Part shown: positions 44,107 to 52,447 of the stretch, in pieces
Layout: every line of letters begins with the position of its first letter
How positions within the stretch are numbered: position 1 is the stretch's first letter
Source: Rhodoferax sp.
GTDB taxonomy: Bacteria > Pseudomonadota > Gammaproteobacteria > Burkholderiales > Burkholderiaceae_C
NCBI RefSeq assembly: GCF_030697375.1
Contig: NZ_JAUYQD010000034.1
Location: 49,485-113,484, forward strand
Direction: 5' to 3'
DNA length: 64,000 nucleotides
The notes under the pieces: model-generated
Seen by the model: the letters and a program-made list of their open reading frames with translations, nothing else
Told to the model about the DNA's origin: nothing
Database searches by the model: none
Position numbers and translations under genes: made by a program

Positions 44107-44169
44107 ATCAAATCGGGCTCAAGCCCTTATATACAGAGCGCAAGCAGCTCCTAAATAGGTAGCAAAAGT
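44107..44169 (+). repeat. Dispersed repeat copy e
   Basis: GGGCTCAAGCCCTTATATAC, GAGCGCAAGCAGCTCCTAAA and TAGGTAGCAAAAG. It lies in the 376-base divergent gap between the barrel gene and the hydroxyproline cluster; the rest of that gap holds the promoter region annotated separately. Confidence 0.6.
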
Positions 44170-44291
44170 ATTTGTCGATAGACCCCTGACGCCTGGGCGT
44201 TGGGTCCCCGCGACCGGGTCTGTGGGGGGAAAGCGCGCAGGCGCATCTACGCCTTGCCCCCCTCTCTGTACATCGGGAAATACACCTATAA

Positions 44292-44322
44292 ATATCTTGT
44301 AGATATCTTTCTAATATATTAG
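44292..44322. promoter_or_regulatory. AT-rich palindromes upstream of the hydroxyproline cluster
   Basis: ATATC-N5-GATAT (44292-44306) and the perfect palindrome CTAATATATTAG (44311-44322) stand out from the GC-rich surroundings, 44-74 bases before the first gene. They are candidate sites for the cluster's GntR regulator. Confidence 0.45.
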
Positions 44323-44365
44323 TAGAATTCGCTTCACAACCCGCAACCACTACCCGAGTACCACC

Positions 44366-45280
44366 ATGAGCAATCCCCGCTGGCAAGGCATTTTCCCCGC
44401 CATCACCACCAAGTTTCACGCCGACGAAAGCATCGACGCCGAGGGCACCGCCCGCCACATCGACTACCAGATCCGCAACGGCATCCATGGCCTGGTGACC
44501 TGCGGTTCGCTGGGGGAGGCCAGCACGCTGACGCTGGAAGAAAAGCTGCAAGTTGCCGACATTGCCCTGAAGGCCAGTGCAGGCCGCGTACCCGTGCTGG
44601 CCAATGTGTCGGAAACCAGCACCCGCGAGGCCCTGCGTTACATCGCCGGCGCCAACGCCCTGGGGGTGGACGGCTTCATGGTGATGCCCTCCGTCATCTA
44701 CGTGGCCGATGCCCGCGAAGCCATGCAAAACGTGCGCACCATGGCCGAAGCGGCGCAAAAACCCATCATGGTCTACAACAACCCGGTGGCCTACCGCGTG
44801 GACCTTCGACCAGAGCACATGGCCGAGCTGGCCGATTGCCAATGGATTGTGGCCATCAAGGAAAGCACCGACAACATCCGGCGCATCACCGATTTGCGCA
44901 ACCTGCTGGGTACGCGCTACCAGTTGTTCCTGGGCGTGGACGATTTGGCGTATGAAGGCCTGGCCCTGGGCTGCGACGGCCTGCTGGCAGGTGTGGGCTG
45001 CACCTTCCCGCGCGAAACCGTGGCCTTGTACGACTTGATGAAGGCTGGTGAATTTGCCAAAGCCCTCAAGCTGTACCAGTGGATGACGCCCATGCTGCAC
45101 CTGGACGTGTCCACCAAGCTGGTGCAAAACCTGAAGCTGATCGACGTGGTGGCCGGTGTCAGCACCGAACACATGCGTAGACCTCGCTTGCCTTTGGTAG
45201 GATCCGAGCGCGAAACGGTCATTGCCATCGTCCAAAAGGCGCTGGCAAGCCGTCCGCAGGAATACAGGTCTGTGGCCTGA
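44366..45280 (+). CDS. lhpC: Dihydrodipicolinate-synthase family deaminase (pyrroline-4-hydroxy-2-carboxylate deaminase)
   Basis: This 304-residue TIM-barrel aldolase-family protein has the Schiff-base Lys in VAIKESTDN (near residue 165) and the Tyr in IMVYNNPVAY. The family includes DHDPS and many lyases. With the epimerase, three-part dehydrogenase and aldehyde dehydrogenase that follow, it fits the enzyme that converts 1-pyrroline-4-hydroxy-2-carboxylate into alpha-ketoglutarate semialdehyde and ammonia. The assignment depends on context; the fold alone does not decide it. Confidence 0.82.
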   Translation: MSNPRWQGIFPAITTKFHADESIDAEGTARHIDYQIRNGIHGLVTCGSLGEASTLTLEEKLQVADIALKASAGRVPVLANVSETSTREALRYIAGANALGVDGFMVMPSVIYVADAREAMQNVRTMAEAAQKPIMVYNNPVAYRVDLRPEHMAELADCQWIVAIKESTDNIRRITDLRNLLGTRYQLFLGVDDLAYEGLALGCDGLLAGVGCTFPRETVALYDLMKAGEFAKALKLYQWMTPMLHLDVSTKLVQNLKLIDVVAGVSTEHMRRPRLPLVGSERETVIAIVQKALASRPQEYRSVA

Positions 45281-45320
45281 AATCCACCATTCCGTCAACA
45301 AACCATCCCACAAGGAAAAG

Positions 45321-46457
45321 ATGATGCAACGTTCATTCAAGCACTCCGCGCTGTTCGCAGCCCTGACCCTGGCACTGGCCGGCAACGCCCTGGCGCAAGA
45401 GCAGGTCGTCAAGATCGGCCAGACCGGCCCGCTCTCCGGCCCCAACGCCTTTGCCGGCAAGGACAATGAAAACGGCGTGCGCCTGGCCATTGAAGAACTC
45501 AATGCCAAAAAGCTGCAAGTCGCAGGCAAAACCCTGAAGTTCGAGCTGCAATCCGAAGACGACCAGTGCGATCCCAAGGCCGGTGTGGCGGTGGCGCAAA
45601 AGTTGGTGGACAGCGGCGTGAAATACGTCATGGGCCCCTACTGCTCGGGCGTGGCGATTCCCGCTTCACGCCTCTACGACGAAGGCGGCACCCTGATGTC
45701 CACCGTGGGCACCAATCCCAAGGTCACCGAAGGCGGCTTCAAGGGTGTGTTCCGCATCATTGCCGGTGACAACCAGATCGGCTCCAGCATGGCCATGTAC
45801 GCGGCCAAGGTGATGAAGGCCAAGACCGCCGCCGTGATCGATGACCGCACCGCTTTCGGGCAGGGCGTGGCCATTGAGTTCATGAAGGAAGCCAAGGCCC
45901 TGGGCCTGAACGTCGTGGCCCAGGAATACACCACCGACAAGGCGACCGATTTTTCCGCCATCCTGACCACCATCAAGTCCAAAAAACCCGACGTCATTTT
46001 CTACGGCGGCTACGCGCCCCAGGCCGCGCCCATGGCCCGCCAGATGAAGCAACTGGCGATCAGCGCCAAGATGCTGGGCGGCGACACCCTGTGCAGCCCC
46101 GAAATGGGCAAGCTCGGTGGAGACGCGGTGAACGAGGTGGTGTACTGCGCCCAGGGCGGCTCCATGCTGGACAAGACCAGCGATGGCCCGGCCTTCAAAG
46201 CCAAATACAAGAAGCGCTTCAACCTGGATGCCGATGCCTACGCCGCATCTTTTTACGACCAGGCCCAGTTGATTGGCCAGTCCATGGCCAAGGCCGGTTC
46301 CATTGACCCCGTCAAGGTGGCCGCCGAGTTGCGCAAGGGCAGCTACAAAGGTGTGGCCGGCACCTATGCCTACGACGACAAGGGCAATATGAAGCAAGCC
46401 CCCATCACGGTGTATACCTTCAAAAACGCCCAGGCTACGCCGCTGGCCAGCTACTAA
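45321..46457 (+). CDS. Branched-chain-type ABC transporter substrate-binding protein
   Basis: A signal peptide (ALFAALTLALAGNALAQ) precedes a periplasmic-binding fold of the LivK type: VVKIGQTGPLSGPNAFAGKD, VKYVMGPYCSGVAIPAS, IIAGDNQIGSSMAMY. Placement between the deaminase and epimerase genes suggests hydroxyproline or proline as ligand. Neither permease nor ATPase genes occur in the window, so the transporter core must be encoded elsewhere. ATGATG at 45321 gives two adjacent starts; AAGGAAAAG precedes them. A strong hairpin pair follows the gene. Confidence 0.9.
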   Translation: MMQRSFKHSALFAALTLALAGNALAQEQVVKIGQTGPLSGPNAFAGKDNENGVRLAIEELNAKKLQVAGKTLKFELQSEDDQCDPKAGVAVAQKLVDSGVKYVMGPYCSGVAIPASRLYDEGGTLMSTVGTNPKVTEGGFKGVFRIIAGDNQIGSSMAMYAAKVMKAKTAAVIDDRTAFGQGVAIEFMKEAKALGLNVVAQEYTTDKATDFSAILTTIKSKKPDVIFYGGYAPQAAPMARQMKQLAISAKMLGGDTLCSPEMGKLGGDAVNEVVYCAQGGSMLDKTSDGPAFKAKYKKRFNLDADAYAASFYDQAQLIGQSMAKAGSIDPVKVAAELRKGSYKGVAGTYAYDDKGNMKQAPITVYTFKNAQATPLASY

Positions 46458-46469
46458 GCCAGCCCTGTG

Positions 46470-46515
46470 AGGGGCCCGCTGGCACCGCACCCGGTGGTGC
46501 TGGTCTGGCCCCTTT
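46470..46515 (+). terminator. Hairpin with short T-run after the binding-protein gene
   Basis: AGGGGCC (46470-46476) pairs with GGCCCCT (46507-46513). An inner pairing (GCACC/GGTGC) extends the stem and TTT follows. It may end or attenuate transcription after the binding-protein gene, leaving less transcript for the enzymes. Confidence 0.5.
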
Positions 46516-46543
46516 CCCCATCCCAGCTTGCAGGACACATTTT

Positions 46544-46572
46544 GCTGGGGACTCCCACCAGGAGTCCCCAGC
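46544..46572 (+). promoter_or_regulatory. Strong 12-bp stem-loop between binding-protein and epimerase genes
   Basis: GCTGGGGACTCC and GGAGTCCCCAGC pair perfectly around the five-base loop CACCA. There is no T-run, so it is more likely an mRNA-stabilising or processing hairpin than a terminator. Confidence 0.5.
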
Positions 46573-46632
46573 GGGTGGGTTCCTGCACGCCTCTTTACCA
46601 TGCAAACTCTGTAACCCCAAGCTGCAAAGACC

Positions 46633-47565
46633 ATGAAACGCATCCACATCATCGACTCGCATACCGGCGGCGAACCCACCCGGCTGGTCATCGGCGGATT
46701 TCCCGACCTGGGCCGTGGCAGCATGGCCGAGCGCTTGCAGCGCCTGGCCCGCGACCACGACGACTGGCGCGCCGCCACCGTGCTGGAGCCGCGCGGCAGC
46801 GATGTGATCGTGGGAGCCTTGCTGTGCGAACCCGTGGACCCCGCCGCCAGCGCCGGGGTCATCTTCTTCAACAACAGCGGCTACCTGGGCATGTGTGGAC
46901 ACGGCACCATCGGCTTGGTGGCCACATTGGCGCACATGGGCCGCATCCAGCCCGGGGTGCACGCGATCGAGACCCCGGTGGGTACGGTGCACGCCACCCT
47001 GCATGACGACCGCTCGGTGAGTGTGCGCAACGTGCCCTCCTGGCGCCATGCCACGCAGGTGGCCGTGAACGTGCCGGGCTACGGTGTGGCCCACGGCGAC
47101 ATCGCGTACGGCGGCAACTGGTTCTTCCTGATCAACGACCACGGCCAACGGGTGGCAGCCGACAACATCCCCGCGCTGCTGGCCTACAGCTGCGCCGTCA
47201 GCGCGGCCTTGGCCGCGCAAGGCATCACCGGCGCCGAGGGCGCGGAGATCGACCACATCGAATTGTTTGCGGAAGATGCGCACGCGGACAGCCGCAACTT
47301 CGTGCTGTGCCCTGGCAAGGCCTACGACCGCTCGCCCTGCGGCACCGGCACCAGCGCCAAACTGGCCTGTCTGGCGGCCGACGGCAAACTCGCGCCCGGG
47401 GCGCTGTGGCGCCAGGCCAGCATCATCGGCAGCCAGTTTGAAGCCAGTTATGAGCGCGATGGCGAACGCATCATCCCCACGCTGCGCGGACGCGCCCACA
47501 TGAGCGCCGAAGCCACCTTGCTGATCGAAGCCGACGACCCCTACGGCTGGGGTATCCGCACTTGA
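46633..47565 (+). CDS. lhpA: 4-hydroxyproline 2-epimerase (proline racemase family)
   Basis: The 310-residue protein starts [20 protein letters not shown] and has the catalytic pair Cys88 (MCGHGT) and Cys236 ([10 protein letters not shown]). Two cysteines are the proline-racemase/4-hydroxyproline-epimerase signature; 3-hydroxyproline dehydratases have Thr in the second place. The enzyme converts trans-4-hydroxy-L-proline into cis-4-hydroxy-D-proline in the cytoplasm, feeding the dehydrogenase encoded next. Its stop overlaps the next start. Confidence 0.93.
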   Translation: MKRIHIIDSHTGGEPTRLVIGGFPDLGRGSMAERLQRLARDHDDWRAATVLEPRGSDVIVGALLCEPVDPAASAGVIFFNNSGYLGMCGHGTIGLVATLAHMGRIQPGVHAIETPVGTVHATLHDDRSVSVRNVPSWRHATQVAVNVPGYGVAHGDIAYGGNWFFLINDHGQRVAADNIPALLAYSCAVSAALAAQGITGAEGAEIDHIELFAEDAHADSRNFVLCPGKAYDRSPCGTGTSAKLACLAADGKLAPGALWRQASIIGSQFEASYERDGERIIPTLRGRAHMSAEATLLIEADDPYGWGIRT

Positions 47566-48668
47566 GCCAAGATGCCGACGCCATCGTCATCGGCGCGGGC
47601 ATCGTCGGTGCGGCCTGTGCCCACGCGCTGGCCTGTGCCGGAATGGATGTGTTGGTGCTGGACGACCGCCGGGGCGGCGCCACGGCGGCCGGCATGGGCC
47701 ATCTGGTGGCCATGGACGACAACCCCGCCGAACTGGACCTGAGCCGCCACTCCCTGACCCTCTGGCGCGCCTGGTCCCGCGAGATGGCGGCGGACTGCGC
47801 CTGGCACCCCTGCGGCACCCTGTGGCTGGCCGCGAATGCGGAAGAAATGGACGCGGCCCAGAACAAACAAGCCCGCCTGCGCGCCAGCGGCGTGGACTGC
47901 GATCTCGTCAGCGCCCCCACATTGCAGCGCCTGGAGCCTGCCCTGCGCGCCGGCTTGCCCGGTGCGCTGCAGGTGCCGGGTGATGCCGTGGTCTATGCGC
48001 CCAACGCCGCGCGCTGGCTGCTGCAGCGCCAGCCCCAGCGCATACGTGTGCAGACCCACACGGTGCTGGCACTGGAAGACCACCGCGTGCGCACCGCCAC
48101 GGGCGCCACACTGCAGGCCCCCGCTGTGGTGCTGGCCAACGGCATCCATGCCACGCAGCTGTGTCCGGAGCTGCCGATCCGGCCCAAGAAAGGGCAGTTG
48201 CTCATCACCGACCGCTACCCTGGCACCGTGCACCACCAGCTGGTGGAGTTGGGCTATGTCACCAGTGCGCACCACAGCACCGGCCCTTCGGTGGCCTTCA
48301 ATGTGCAGCCGCGCCCCACCGGGCAACTGCTGATTGGCTCCTCGCGCCAGTTCGACGACACCTCCCGTGAGGTGGATGCGGACATGCTGGCCCGCATGCT
48401 GGAGCGGGCGCTGTCCTACCTGCCTGGGCTGGCCGACCTCAACGCCATCCGCAGCTGGACCGGCCTGCGCGCCGCCACGCCCGACAGCCTGCCCATCCTG
48501 GGGCCGCACCCCCGCCACCCCGGCCTGTGGCTGGCCGTGGGGCACGAGGGCCTGGGGGTGACCACCGCCCCGGCCAGTGCCCAGCTGCTGGCGGCCCACA
48601 TCACCGGGTGCACGCCTGACATCGACCCCACGCCCTACCTGGCGCAACGTTTTGGCGCATTGGCATGA
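47562..48668 (+). CDS. lhpB: D-hydroxyproline dehydrogenase, DadA-like FAD subunit
   Basis: The 368-residue protein has the N-terminal FAD motif [18 protein letters not shown] and the DAO-family C-terminal segment [19 protein letters not shown]. With the small iron-sulfur and pyridine-nucleotide-oxidoreductase-like subunits that follow, it matches the hetero-oligomeric cis-4-hydroxy-D-proline dehydrogenases of pseudomonads. It oxidises the D-epimer to pyrroline-4-hydroxy-2-carboxylate. The start is TTG at 47562, overlapping the epimerase stop (TTGA), so translation is coupled. Confidence 0.87.
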   Translation: MSQDADAIVIGAGIVGAACAHALACAGMDVLVLDDRRGGATAAGMGHLVAMDDNPAELDLSRHSLTLWRAWSREMAADCAWHPCGTLWLAANAEEMDAAQNKQARLRASGVDCDLVSAPTLQRLEPALRAGLPGALQVPGDAVVYAPNAARWLLQRQPQRIRVQTHTVLALEDHRVRTATGATLQAPAVVLANGIHATQLCPELPIRPKKGQLLITDRYPGTVHHQLVELGYVTSAHHSTGPSVAFNVQPRPTGQLLIGSSRQFDDTSREVDADMLARMLERALSYLPGLADLNAIRSWTGLRAATPDSLPILGPHPRHPGLWLAVGHEGLGVTTAPASAQLLAAHITGCTPDIDPTPYLAQRFGALA

Positions 48669-48943
48669 ACGCATCACCGACGCACATTGCAATCGAACTG
48701 GACGGCACGCCGCACACCGTGCCCGCAGGCCTCACCGTGGTGGCGGCCCTGAGCCTGCTGGCCGACGGCACCACCCGGCGCTCGGTGCACGGCGCGCCCC
48801 GCGCGGCCTTTTGTGGCATGGGCATCTGCCAGGAATGCCGGGTGCTGGTCAATGGCCAGCGCCGCCTGGCCTGCCAGACCCTGTGTGCCCCCGGCATGGT
48901 GGTGCAGACCGGCACGCACACACCGCAGGAGGCGGGCATATGA
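48665..48943 (+). CDS. lhpF: [2Fe-2S] ferredoxin-like subunit of D-hydroxyproline dehydrogenase
   Basis: This 92-residue ferredoxin-fold protein has cluster ligands Cys50, Cys55, Cys58 and Cys70 in CGMGICQECR and LACQTLC. It overlaps both neighbours by four bases (ATGA). It should carry electrons between the flavin subunits of the dehydrogenase. Similar small subunits occur in sarcosine oxidase and in octopine/nopaline dehydrogenase systems, but the operon fits the hydroxyproline enzyme. Confidence 0.88.
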   Translation: MNASPTHIAIELDGTPHTVPAGLTVVAALSLLADGTTRRSVHGAPRAAFCGMGICQECRVLVNGQRRLACQTLCAPGMVVQTGTHTPQEAGI

Positions 48944-50214
48944 GCCCCCAGGCGCTGGAGCACTGCGACGTGCTCATCATCGGCACCGGCCCGGCGGGCC
49001 TGGCCGCCGCGCTGGCCGCTGCCCCCAGCGGCGCGCGCATTGTCATGGTGGACGACAACCCCGCGCCCGGCGGCCAGATCTGGCGCGACGGGCCGGGTGT
49101 GCAGTTGCCGAGCGCTGCGGTGGAACGCCGTGCGGCCCTGGCGCGCCATGCCAATGTGCGCATCCTCTCGGGCACCCGGCTGGTGGCCGTGCCGCAGCCC
49201 CAACAGGTGCTGCTGGAAGACGCCACACGCGGCTGGCGCCTGCAGTACGCCACCTGCATTGTGTGCACCGGCGCCCGCGAATTGCTCCTGCCTTTTCCGG
49301 GCTGGACCCTGCCCGGTGTCACCGGCGCCGGAGGACTGCAGGCCCTGATCAAAGGCGGCATGCCGGTGCGTGGGGAGCGCATCGTGGTGGCGGGCAGTGG
49401 TCCCTTGCTGCTGGCCGTGGCGGCCACGGCCCAGGCCGCAGGCGCCACCGTGCTGCGCGTGGCCGAGCAGGCGTCCTTGGGTGCGGTGGCCGGTTTTGCG
49501 GCGGCGCTCTGGCGCTGGCCCGCCAAGGCAGTGCAGGGCCTGGGTCTGCTACATCCGGGCTACCGCACTTCCAGCCATGTGCTGTCGGTGGCCGGGCAGG
49601 ACCGGGTGGAGTCGGTGCGCCTGCGCCAAGGCGCCCACAGCGTGGACCTGGCTTGCGACCGGGTGGCCTGCGGCTTTGGCCTCATTCCCAACACCCACAT
49701 CGGCCAGGCGCTGGGCTGTGCACTCAGCGCGCAGCAGGCCATCGCCGTGGATGCCTGGCAGGCCACCAGCCTGCCAGGTCATTACGCGGCCGGGGAATGC
49801 ACCGGCTTTGGTGGCAGTGAAAAGGCGCTGGTGCAAGGCGCCATCGCCGGCCACGCCGCCGTAGGCCAGCGCGCCCAGGCCCAGGCGCTGTGGCCCGAGC
49901 GCCAGCGCTGGGAGGCGTTTGCGACCCAGTTGCACCGCCACTTTGCACTGCAGCCCCAGCTCAAGAACTTGGCCGCGCCCGACACCCTCGTCTGCCGCTG
50001 CGAGGACGTGACCCTGGGCCAGCTCGCAGGCTGCCAGAGCTGGACCGAGGCCAAATTGCACACGCGCTGCGGCATGGGCGCCTGCCAGGGGCGGGTGTGC
50101 GGCGCGGCCACCCAGCACCTGTGGGGCTGGGCCCCACCGGCACCCCGCATGCCGATCACCCCCACCCGTATTGGCACCCTGGTGAATACCGGGTCTGGCC
50201 CCGTCCAGCCCTAG
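48940..50214 (+). CDS. lhpE: D-hydroxyproline dehydrogenase, NAD(P)/FAD-type subunit with BFD-like cluster domain
   Basis: The 424-residue subunit has an N-terminal dinucleotide fold (VLIIGTGPAGLAAALAAAPS), a second one (IVVAGSGPLLLAVAATAQAA) and a C-terminal cysteine domain, CRCEDVTLG, with GMGACQGRVCG. The last resembles the bacterioferritin-associated ferredoxin-like [2Fe-2S] domain of amino-acid dehydrogenase alpha subunits. The upstream frame is open for 121 codons, but the ATG at 48940 overlaps the ferredoxin stop and gives the expected N-terminus. Confidence 0.87.
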   Translation: MSPQALEHCDVLIIGTGPAGLAAALAAAPSGARIVMVDDNPAPGGQIWRDGPGVQLPSAAVERRAALARHANVRILSGTRLVAVPQPQQVLLEDATRGWRLQYATCIVCTGARELLLPFPGWTLPGVTGAGGLQALIKGGMPVRGERIVVAGSGPLLLAVAATAQAAGATVLRVAEQASLGAVAGFAAALWRWPAKAVQGLGLLHPGYRTSSHVLSVAGQDRVESVRLRQGAHSVDLACDRVACGFGLIPNTHIGQALGCALSAQQAIAVDAWQATSLPGHYAAGECTGFGGSEKALVQGAIAGHAAVGQRAQAQALWPERQRWEAFATQLHRHFALQPQLKNLAAPDTLVCRCEDVTLGQLAGCQSWTEAKLHTRCGMGACQGRVCGAATQHLWGWAPPAPRMPITPTRIGTLVNTGSGPVQP

Positions 50215-50262
50215 CCCACGCGCCATAATCAAATCGATCCACAGCTTCCGAGTCCGTACGCC

Positions 50263-50919
50263 ATGCCCTCATCCCGCCCACCGGTCAAACAGCGCGCCGC
50301 CGATCTGGCTTACGACGCCATCGAAGGGCTGATCTCCACCCTGCGCCTGGAGCCGGGCAGCCCGGTGGTGGAGGCCGAACTGGTGGAACTCACCCAGCTG
50401 GGCCGCACCCCCGTGCGCGAAGCCCTGCTGCGCATGGTGTCCATCGGCCTGATCGACCAGCAGCCCCGCCGGGGGCTGATCGTCTCCCACATCGCCCTGG
50501 CCGACCACCTGGATGTGATCCAGACCCGCCGCGTGCTGGAACGCCTGATAGCAGCTTGCGCCGCCCGCCGCGCCACCTCCGCCCAGCGCCAGGAAATCCT
50601 GCGCAGGGGGCAGCGCATGGTGGAGGCCGCCGCCGGGGGCCAGATCGATGCCTATATGCGCGCCGACCACGAGCTGGACGAGATCAACCACCAGGCCTGC
50701 CAAAACTATTCGGCCGTCCAATGTGTGCTGCCCCTGATCGTTAAATGCCGCCGCTTCTGGTACGCCTACCAGCACGAGGGCGAAATCACCGAGGGCGCGC
50801 GCCACCACCTGGCCCTGGCCCAGGGCATCGCCAGCGCAGACGAAAACGCGGCCATGCAAGGCGCCGACCAGCTCATGGACTACCTGGAAAAGTTTGCCCG
50901 GCGCGTCATCAACAACTGA
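50263..50919 (+). CDS. GntR-family (FadR/FCD-type) regulator of the cluster
   Basis: The N-terminal winged helix (AELVELTQLGRTPVREALLR) and an all-helical effector domain with metal or ligand residues (DHELDEINHQACQN, GARHHLALAQ) mark the FCD subgroup of GntR. These bind carboxylic acids and usually repress adjacent catabolic genes. It lies inside the hydroxyproline cluster, 48 bases after the dehydrogenase gene, and is the natural candidate for sensing hydroxyproline or an intermediate. Confidence 0.88.
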   Translation: MPSSRPPVKQRAADLAYDAIEGLISTLRLEPGSPVVEAELVELTQLGRTPVREALLRMVSIGLIDQQPRRGLIVSHIALADHLDVIQTRRVLERLIAACAARRATSAQRQEILRRGQRMVEAAAGGQIDAYMRADHELDEINHQACQNYSAVQCVLPLIVKCRRFWYAYQHEGEITEGARHHLALAQGIASADENAAMQGADQLMDYLEKFARRVINN

Positions 50920-50950
50920 TTTTTATTCCCCCGTTTTTAGGAAACCTTCC

Positions 50951-52441
50951 ATGCCCTCCAGCGCATCCCCCCTCTCCCAACTCAAAGACCCCACCCTGCT
51001 CAAGACCGACGCGCTGATCAACGGCCAATGGATCAGCGGCTCCAGCCGATTCGACGTCTGCGACCCCGCCACCGGTGAAAAACTGGCCGATGTCGCCAAC
51101 CTCGGTCCCCTGGACGCCGAAGCCGCCATCGCCGCCGCCAATGCCGCTTGGCCGGCCTGGAAAGCCAAAACCGCCAAGGAGCGCAGCATCCTGCTGCGCA
51201 AATGGTTCGACCTCTTGATGGCCAATCAGGACGACCTGGGCCGCATCATGACCGCCGAACAGGGCAAACCCCTGGCAGAGGCCAAAGGCGAAGTCGCCTA
51301 TGGCGCCAGCTTCGTCGAGTGGTTTGCCGAAGAGGCCAAACGGGTCAACGGCGAAACCTTGCCCCAGTTCGACAACAACCGCCGCCTCATGGTGCTCAAG
51401 CAACCCATCGGTGTTTGTGCCGCCATCACCCCCTGGAACTTTCCCCTGGCCATGATCACGCGCAAGGTGGCCCCGGCCCTGGCCGCCGGTTGTACCGTGC
51501 TGATCAAACCCGCAGAATTGACACCGCTGACCGCGCTGGCGGCGGCCGAGCTGGCGATGCGCGCTGGCATCCCTGCCGGTGTGCTCAACATGGTCACGGC
51601 CGATGCCAGCAACAGCATTGCGGTCGGCAAGGCCATTTGCGCCAGCGACGTGGTGCGCCACATCAGCTTCACCGGCTCCACCGAAGTGGGCCGCATCCTG
51701 ATGGCGCAAAGCGCGCCCACCATCAAGAAGCTCTCGCTCGAACTCGGCGGCAATGCGCCCTTCATCGTGTTTGACGATGCCGACCTGGACTCCGCTGTGG
51801 AAGGCGCGTTTGCCAGCAAGTACCGCAACGCCGGACAGACCTGTGTTTGCTCCAACCGCTTTTATGTCCAGGAAGGCGTGTACGACGCCTTTGTCGAGAA
51901 GTTTGCCGCCAAGGTCAAAACCGCCAAGATCGGCAACGGCTTTGAAGAAGGCGTGAACCAGGGCCCGCTGATCGAAGAAGCCGCACTGGTCAAGGTCGAG
52001 CGCCATGTGGCCGATGCGCTGGCCAAGGGCGGTCGCGTGCTGGTGGGCGGCAAGCGCCTGCCGCACCTGGGCAGCGGTCAGTTCTTCGAGCCCACGGTGG
52101 TGGCCGACGCCACGCCCGAGATGCTGTGCGCCAAAGAGGAAACCTTTGGACCCTTTGCCCCCGTGTTCAAGTTCAGCACCGAACAAGAAGCCATTGATGC
52201 AGCGAACAATACCGAGTTTGGCCTGGCCAGTTATTTCTACACCCGCGACATGGGGCGCATCTACCGCGTGGGCGAGGCGTTGGAGTACGGCATGGTGGGG
52301 GTGAACGTGGGCATTCTGGCCACCGAGCATGTGCCCTTTGGCGGCGTGAAGCAGTCGGGCCTGGGGCGCGAGGGCTCGCACTTTGGCATGGACGACTATG
52401 TGGAGGTGAAGTACCTGTGTATTGGGGATGTGTTGAAGTAA
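50951..52441 (+). CDS. Aldehyde dehydrogenase, alpha-ketoglutarate/succinate semialdehyde type
   Basis: The 496-residue NAD(P)-dependent enzyme has ITPWNFPLAMITRKVAPALA, FTGSTEVGR, the catalytic Glu in LELGGNAPF (near 264) and catalytic Cys in GQTCVCSNRF (near 298). It is most like succinate-semialdehyde dehydrogenases. In this cluster it would oxidise alpha-ketoglutarate semialdehyde to alpha-ketoglutarate, the last step from hydroxyproline to the citric acid cycle. Start MPSSASPL at 50951 follows a short ribosome site (TAGGAAA). Confidence 0.92.
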   Translation: MPSSASPLSQLKDPTLLKTDALINGQWISGSSRFDVCDPATGEKLADVANLGPLDAEAAIAAANAAWPAWKAKTAKERSILLRKWFDLLMANQDDLGRIMTAEQGKPLAEAKGEVAYGASFVEWFAEEAKRVNGETLPQFDNNRRLMVLKQPIGVCAAITPWNFPLAMITRKVAPALAAGCTVLIKPAELTPLTALAAAELAMRAGIPAGVLNMVTADASNSIAVGKAICASDVVRHISFTGSTEVGRILMAQSAPTIKKLSLELGGNAPFIVFDDADLDSAVEGAFASKYRNAGQTCVCSNRFYVQEGVYDAFVEKFAAKVKTAKIGNGFEEGVNQGPLIEEAALVKVERHVADALAKGGRVLVGGKRLPHLGSGQFFEPTVVADATPEMLCAKEETFGPFAPVFKFSTEQEAIDAANNTEFGLASYFYTRDMGRIYRVGEALEYGMVGVNVGILATEHVPFGGVKQSGLGREGSHFGMDDYVEVKYLCIGDVLK

Positions 52442-52447
52442 GCCTGC

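Noticed and set aside
44170..44365. tRNA or riboswitch before the hydroxyproline cluster
   Set aside because: No cloverleaf or known aptamer could be folded by eye; only AT-rich palindromes are evident.
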